From Elusimicrobiota bacterium (GTDB lineage: Bacteria > Elusimicrobiota > Elusimicrobia > Elusimicrobiales > UBA9959): 54,478 bases of DNA. Shown here one piece after another: positions 50,654 to 54,478 of this stretch. Numbering within the stretch: the stretch's first letter is position 1; each line of letters begins with the position of its first letter. The position numbers and the translations under genes were made by a program. The stretch covers positions 1 to 54,478 of the forward strand of contig JACQPH010000074.1 in NCBI GenBank assembly GCA_016207645.1, read 5' to 3'. Under the pieces are notes generated by a model. The model was not told the origin of the DNA, ran no database searches, and saw only the letters and a list, made by a program, of their open reading frames with translations.

Positions 50654-51296
50654 AGTAACGTGCCCTTCCGAGTTTTCACCGGAGGTGCTAAACTCCCTGA
50701 AGTGGACGGAAGCTTTGAGGGTAATGCGATTTTATTTGGGACGAAGGGTCTGTAATGAAGAAGATGCCGTGAAGCTTCTGCTTGGAAGTTATCCGACATG
50801 GGTGGTCTATTCAGCGGATAAGAATGACTTTTTGTCCGCACCCACGGAACCTCCCGTCCGTTTAACCCCCGCCCCCCAAATGGATTTGGAGCAGTTGCGG
50901 CGCGTATATATATCCACAAATGATTCATATCATGACTCGATAGGGAAACCTCTGTCTCCCGCGGAATCCGCAGAAAGGGAAAGTGTATTGTCGGAGTTCC
51001 TTCCCTCGGCTAAATTCAGCGCTTTTAAAAACAATGGCGTGGTTATGGCGTTGCTTGTTGTTGTAAAGTGGAAGGATTGTTTTGATAAGCCGGTGGATTG
51101 GGTCCCGTGGGTGTGGATCGACAGGTCATTGCTCCCTGGTGAACGGGCGTTTGTGCGTTCAAAATGGAAAGAATGGCTGCGCGGCATTGTCGAGGATAGG
51201 GTACAGTGCATTGTGGAAGGCGAAAACATGCGTTCCAGAAAATTTTTCAGGGGAATGGGCTTTCATCCGGAATGCTTAGTAATTTCAAAAAAATAA
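50613..51296 (+). CDS. GNAT-like protein, cassette 2
   Basis: The 227-residue product is best started at GTG 50613, which has AGGGGGG before it and gives the same N-terminal layout as the cassette 1 protein; it overlaps the radical SAM gene by 41 bases. DLEQLRRVYISTNDSY near 92-107, WVPWVWIDRSLLPGERAFV and the closing MRSRKFFRGMGFHPEC match the paralogue and a GNAT-like fold. It is one of the most diverged proteins between the two cassettes, which would fit a role tied to the particular peptide. Confidence 0.62.
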   Translation: MKVLKAAEKEILFEVTCPSEFSPEVLNSLKWTEALRVMRFYLGRRVCNEEDAVKLLLGSYPTWVVYSADKNDFLSAPTEPPVRLTPAPQMDLEQLRRVYISTNDSYHDSIGKPLSPAESAERESVLSEFLPSAKFSAFKNNGVVMALLVVVKWKDCFDKPVDWVPWVWIDRSLLPGERAFVRSKWKEWLRGIVEDRVQCIVEGENMRSRKFFRGMGFHPECLVISKK

Positions 51297-52684
51297 AATT
51301 ACCCCTGCTGATCCTGCTGATCTGTGTTCTGGCATTGCTGGGATATAGAAGGGACTCCGCGCATACTTGGGAGGTGCTCACAGGGGGGCTGCCACAGGAA
51401 ATAAGCACTGCGAAGGCGGCGATAAATTCCGTCTATTACATCCTGAAACAGACGCATGAGCCGCTATTTCGCAAGAATGATGGGCAAAATTACTCCTCGA
51501 GACTTTTATCGACCTGGAGCCGGAATATCGATTACTCGTCCTATATATTCTGTCTTAAGCCGGGGTTAGATTTTGAGAACGAAAAACCTTTTGATGCTGC
51601 TTCCTTTTCGGAGCACCTTAGAGCTATAACCCAAAACTATGACGCCGCTTCTTCAATTTCAATGGAAGGGGATTGCGCGCGGGTTAAGTTCGGCAGGGGG
51701 AGAAGGGGTTTTCTGGATTATCTCACTTTGTATGAGAATGCTCCGACTATCCGGAAAAAGGGCGGGGCTGAGCTCGGTCTTGGGCCGTTTGCAGTGGAAG
51801 GCGGTGACAGGGAACAGTTGGTCATGAAACGCAAGGCGCCTGTCTCGCGAGGTGTTGATAAAATAATATTTCATGAGTATCAGGGCGATGGGGATAAGAA
51901 TTTAGAGAACAGGAACATTTCAGACTTCAACCGCCTTTCCTCTTTTGAGATCCCCGGGTGGGTTAAGGAGAACTACTTACAGTTCGCGAATATCGAGCTG
52001 AATTCCGTGGATTTAATTTTAAATCATAAAGATAAAGCGGTTCGTGATGTGCTGTATAATTGCATCGATGTTGACCGGTTTCGGCGCGCGTTTGTACCGC
52101 GCAGAGATAAATTCTTGGATATAAAAACTGTTTTACCTGTGGGCGTGCCCGGGGCATCGCCCGGGAAACCGGAGCAGTTGTGCAAAGCCGCTGCCGAAAA
52201 GCTGAAAACAGGAAAGAGAATAGTTTTTGCTAATTGGAGGGAGGATAATAAAAAAGAGTTGGAGGCATTTTTCGGGGATTTCTTCCAGAAAACCGGCATC
52301 CGCGTCGATGTTGTAAATTATTCTCCGAGCGATTTAATGCGGGTAATGTTCAATAGTCCGAGGCCGTACAACCTGTTGGTCGTTGTATTCGACGCGGTAC
52401 GTCCTGAAGAAAATGTTTTTTTAAATTCTTTCTTTCGCAAAGAAAATTATCTCGATTTTTCTCTCCCGGGGATATCCCCTCTCTATAACAAAATGATGTT
52501 CGAGGACGACCCTGTTGTCCGTATGCGGTATGCGAAGGAGATTTCCCTGGAATTGGGAAAAGAGCGGGTTGTATTGCCGCTCTATCAAAGTCTTGGGGTC
52601 CTTTATTATCCTCAAAATATTAGGAATCTGGATGTGGGGATCGGTTTTATTGAATACCCTGAAGTTGCGGATTTAAGATGGTAA
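51272..52684 (+). CDS. Family-5 solute-binding protein, cassette 2
   Basis: The 470-residue product matches the cassette 1 binding protein along its length: YYILKQTHEPLFRKNDGQNY near 46-65, YENAPTIRKKGGAELGLGPF, DLILNHKDKAVRDVLYNCIDVDRFR and the C-terminal NIRNLDVGIGFIEYPEVADLRW-type end. It starts inside the GNAT gene and ends in ATGGTAA shared with the kinase start. The N-terminus has a hydrophobic segment with a Cys in LLICVLALLG but no proper lipobox, so it may be held by an uncleaved helix rather than lipid. No transporter genes are present. Confidence 0.85.
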   Translation: MLSNFKKIKLPLLILLICVLALLGYRRDSAHTWEVLTGGLPQEISTAKAAINSVYYILKQTHEPLFRKNDGQNYSSRLLSTWSRNIDYSSYIFCLKPGLDFENEKPFDAASFSEHLRAITQNYDAASSISMEGDCARVKFGRGRRGFLDYLTLYENAPTIRKKGGAELGLGPFAVEGGDREQLVMKRKAPVSRGVDKIIFHEYQGDGDKNLENRNISDFNRLSSFEIPGWVKENYLQFANIELNSVDLILNHKDKAVRDVLYNCIDVDRFRRAFVPRRDKFLDIKTVLPVGVPGASPGKPEQLCKAAAEKLKTGKRIVFANWREDNKKELEAFFGDFFQKTGIRVDVVNYSPSDLMRVMFNSPRPYNLLVVVFDAVRPEENVFLNSFFRKENYLDFSLPGISPLYNKMMFEDDPVVRMRYAKEISLELGKERVVLPLYQSLGVLYYPQNIRNLDVGIGFIEYPEVADLRW

Positions 52685-54360
52685 AAATTCTGAGCAGAGC
52701 GTTTTCCTATAATTGGAAATACTACGCCGCGGCGGTGGCGGTGTTCGTGGCTTTCTGGCAGTTGTTCTCGGTCTTCTCAGCCGTGCGCGTAGCGGACGAC
52801 AAATTGCTGACCGCCATGCGGCAGAACGCGGCCTACTTCGAGAAAGCCTTCCTGGAGGGCGACGTCTTCGAGACCCAGCGCATAATGTGGCGCGTCAAGA
52901 ACGAGAATATAAAGCGCATCACTTTCCATCCTATAGAATTTGAAGGCACAAAGTGGATATTCAAAGAAGCCATAGTCGGAAATCTTTACGGCCGGCCGCG
53001 CGCGCAGCTTAACCGTGAAGTGCCGTTGATCTCCAACGGGGTCGAGCTGGGCCGCCTGGAATACGTGATAGACCTGGTGGACGTGAACTCCGCGGTCTTC
53101 GGGCAGAACTATGCGCTGTTCATAACCGTGGTGTTCTTCTTCATGGGCCTGCTGGCCCTTTCCAACATCGGGGCCATAAAGACCATTTTCAGCATCGAGC
53201 GCTGCGTGGACGAGACCAATGCGCTGGCGGCCTCGGGCGAGCACTCCAAGATCCGGGATTCGATACAGCGCAGCATCCAGTCGCTTCCGGCAGGTCTGCG
53301 CAGCACGCCTTTCGCCGTTTTAATCGGGCGCCTGGCCGAGGTCCTGCAGAAGGCCTCCCGCCTTGAGAGCGAACTGGCCGTTTCAAAAGCCACGTCCGAC
53401 CTGGCCGCCCAGGTCGCCCACGACATCCGCTCCCCCCTAGCGGCACTGGGCGCAACCGCCAAGGGGTTAACCCTCTCCGACGACCAGCGCACGCTGATAG
53501 ACGGCTCTATAGGGCGAATGCAGGGCATAGCCAACGATCTGCTGGCCCGCTACCGCGCTCCGGGCGCGGCGGTGCCGGCCAGGTCCGAAACCTGCGTGCT
53601 GGCCCCTCTTATAGAGCAGGTCCTGGCCGAGAAGCGCCTGCAGCACCGGGACAAGGCCGGTGTAAAAATAGAATTCAACCAAGGCGCAGACGGCATTAAA
53701 GCCGCGGTAGATCCGCAAGAACTTCAGCGCATTATCTCCAATCTCGTGAACAACTCGGTTGAAGCCTTTCCCGGCGCGGGGACCGTCTCCGTGAGCCTGG
53801 TGGCTTCAGACGGAAAGGTCTTGATCGAAATACGGGACAACGGCAAGGGCATCCCTCCGGGGATCCTGGCGAAGCTCGGCCAGAAAGGCGAGACCCATGG
53901 CAAAGCCGGCGGCACCGGCCTCGGGCTCTATCACGCCCGCACGACCGTAGAGAACTGGGGCGGCAGCCTGAAGCTAAGCTCCGAGCCCGGCAAAGGCACA
54001 TCAGTCACCATAGAGCTGCCGCGCATCGAGGCCGCCAGGCCGGCCGCCGGCGCGGCCATTCTGTTGGACGACGACCCACTGGTCCATATGAACTGGAAGC
54101 TGGCCGCCAAAGCCGCCGGCGCGGACCTGAAGGCCTGTAAAGCCCCGGCAGACCTCGATGCTGCAATAGTAAACCTCCCCAAAGACACGCCTGTCTATAT
54201 AGATTCCGATCTCGGCGACGGCCTAAATGGCGAGACCATCGCCGCCGACCTGTATAATAAGGGATATTCCAATATCTCCATGGCCACCGGCCACGGCCCG
54301 GAAAAGTTCGCCCACCTCCCCTGGCTAAAAGTCGCCGGTAAAGAGCCCCCCTGGTCCTGA
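52678..54360 (+). CDS. Membrane hybrid histidine kinase, cassette 2
   Basis: The 560-residue product is a close paralogue of the kinase at 11041, with the same two membrane segments, extracytoplasmic domain, His248 in QVAHDIRSPLAAL, ATPase boxes and C-terminal receiver (LLDDDP, VYIDSD, MATG, AGKEPPW). Similarity is high along the whole chain, even in the outer domain, while the genes before it have diverged much more. The DNA turns from AT-rich to GC-rich within the first 40 bases of this gene. This fits a conserved signalling core joined to exchangeable peptide-recognition genes. Confidence 0.92.
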   Translation: MVKILSRAFSYNWKYYAAAVAVFVAFWQLFSVFSAVRVADDKLLTAMRQNAAYFEKAFLEGDVFETQRIMWRVKNENIKRITFHPIEFEGTKWIFKEAIVGNLYGRPRAQLNREVPLISNGVELGRLEYVIDLVDVNSAVFGQNYALFITVVFFFMGLLALSNIGAIKTIFSIERCVDETNALAASGEHSKIRDSIQRSIQSLPAGLRSTPFAVLIGRLAEVLQKASRLESELAVSKATSDLAAQVAHDIRSPLAALGATAKGLTLSDDQRTLIDGSIGRMQGIANDLLARYRAPGAAVPARSETCVLAPLIEQVLAEKRLQHRDKAGVKIEFNQGADGIKAAVDPQELQRIISNLVNNSVEAFPGAGTVSVSLVASDGKVLIEIRDNGKGIPPGILAKLGQKGETHGKAGGTGLGLYHARTTVENWGGSLKLSSEPGKGTSVTIELPRIEAARPAAGAAILLDDDPLVHMNWKLAAKAAGADLKACKAPADLDAAIVNLPKDTPVYIDSDLGDGLNGETIAADLYNKGYSNISMATGHGPEKFAHLPWLKVAGKEPPWS

Positions 54361-54385
54361 CGTTCCCCCCAGCACCCATCTTTCC

Positions 54386-54419
54386 TTTTCATTTGAAAAT
54401 AATTATTTTCAAATGAAAA
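54386..54419 (+). promoter_or_regulatory. Twin activator-binding sites after cassette 2
   Basis: TTTTCATTTGAAAA (54386-54399) and TTTTCAAATGAAAA (54406-54419) form one perfect 34-bp palindrome, the same pair as at 12765-12798. The following 59 bases resemble 12799-12860. The expected sigma-54 promoter would fall about 30 bases past the window end, probably driving another output gene. Confidence 0.65.
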
Positions 54420-54478
54420 TATTTCCCCCATAGAATCCGCCAAATCCCGGTCGAAACCCCGGTTTTTAACCTAAAAAC

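Overview
The window looks like a chromosomal segment of a high-GC, Gram-negative bacterium, most likely a member of the Elusimicrobiota or a similar deep-branching group. This is inferred from a PorV/PorQ-like outer-membrane protein next to a giant fibronectin-III protein with a PNP-type C-terminal domain, from cellulose genes (BcsA, BcsB, BcsG), and from dense, overlapping housekeeping genes. No rRNA or tRNA gene is visible, so the lineage is not proved.

Layout. 0-5.5 kb: glycerate kinase, a TatD-linked radical SAM protein, a CBM48 protein with a GH57-like partner, and Nif3. 5.5-16.2 kb: an accessory island bounded by a 77-bp direct repeat of the 3' end of a small lipoprotein gene. It holds a hypothetical secreted protein, a nitroreductase, signalling cassette 1, a sigma-54-driven secreted-protein operon and an AbiE toxin-antitoxin pair. 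16-30 kb: MFS transporter, a multi-TM GT-C-like protein, and a cellulose locus split over two strands (BcsB, repeat protein, GH10 on +; cyclase, BcsA, DHH protein, BcsG on -). 30-45 kb: PII, DUF2157/GDYXXLXY pair, PyrB, large secreted proteins, the fibronectin-III giant with PorV, and a double receiver. 45-49 kb: accessory remnants (HicA/HicB-like pair with a TIGR04255 protein, YgjP-like protease, a truncated HsdR, an HD protein). 49-54.4 kb: signalling cassette 2.

The main discovery is the cassette found twice (7.5-12.8 kb and 49.1-54.4 kb) in the same order: structured leader RNA ending in an intrinsic terminator, a 65/70-residue signal-peptide-bearing peptide with one conserved Cys, a radical SAM enzyme of SPASM/twitch type, a GNAT-like protein, a family-5 solute-binding protein without any ABC transporter, and a membrane hybrid histidine kinase. 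Two sites of the form TTTTCA-N2-TGAAAA, 20 bp apart, occur at three loci, and at two of them an identical sigma-54 promoter follows at the proper distance. One drives cassette 2; the other drives a secreted Cys-rich protein plus a small membrane protein just after cassette 1. I infer a modified-peptide sensing circuit: the peptide is made and modified, exported, captured by the solute-binding protein, read by the kinase, and relayed to a sigma-54 activator encoded elsewhere. The kinases are nearly the same while the peptide, enzymes and binding protein have diverged and differ in base composition, which suggests exchange of specificity modules.
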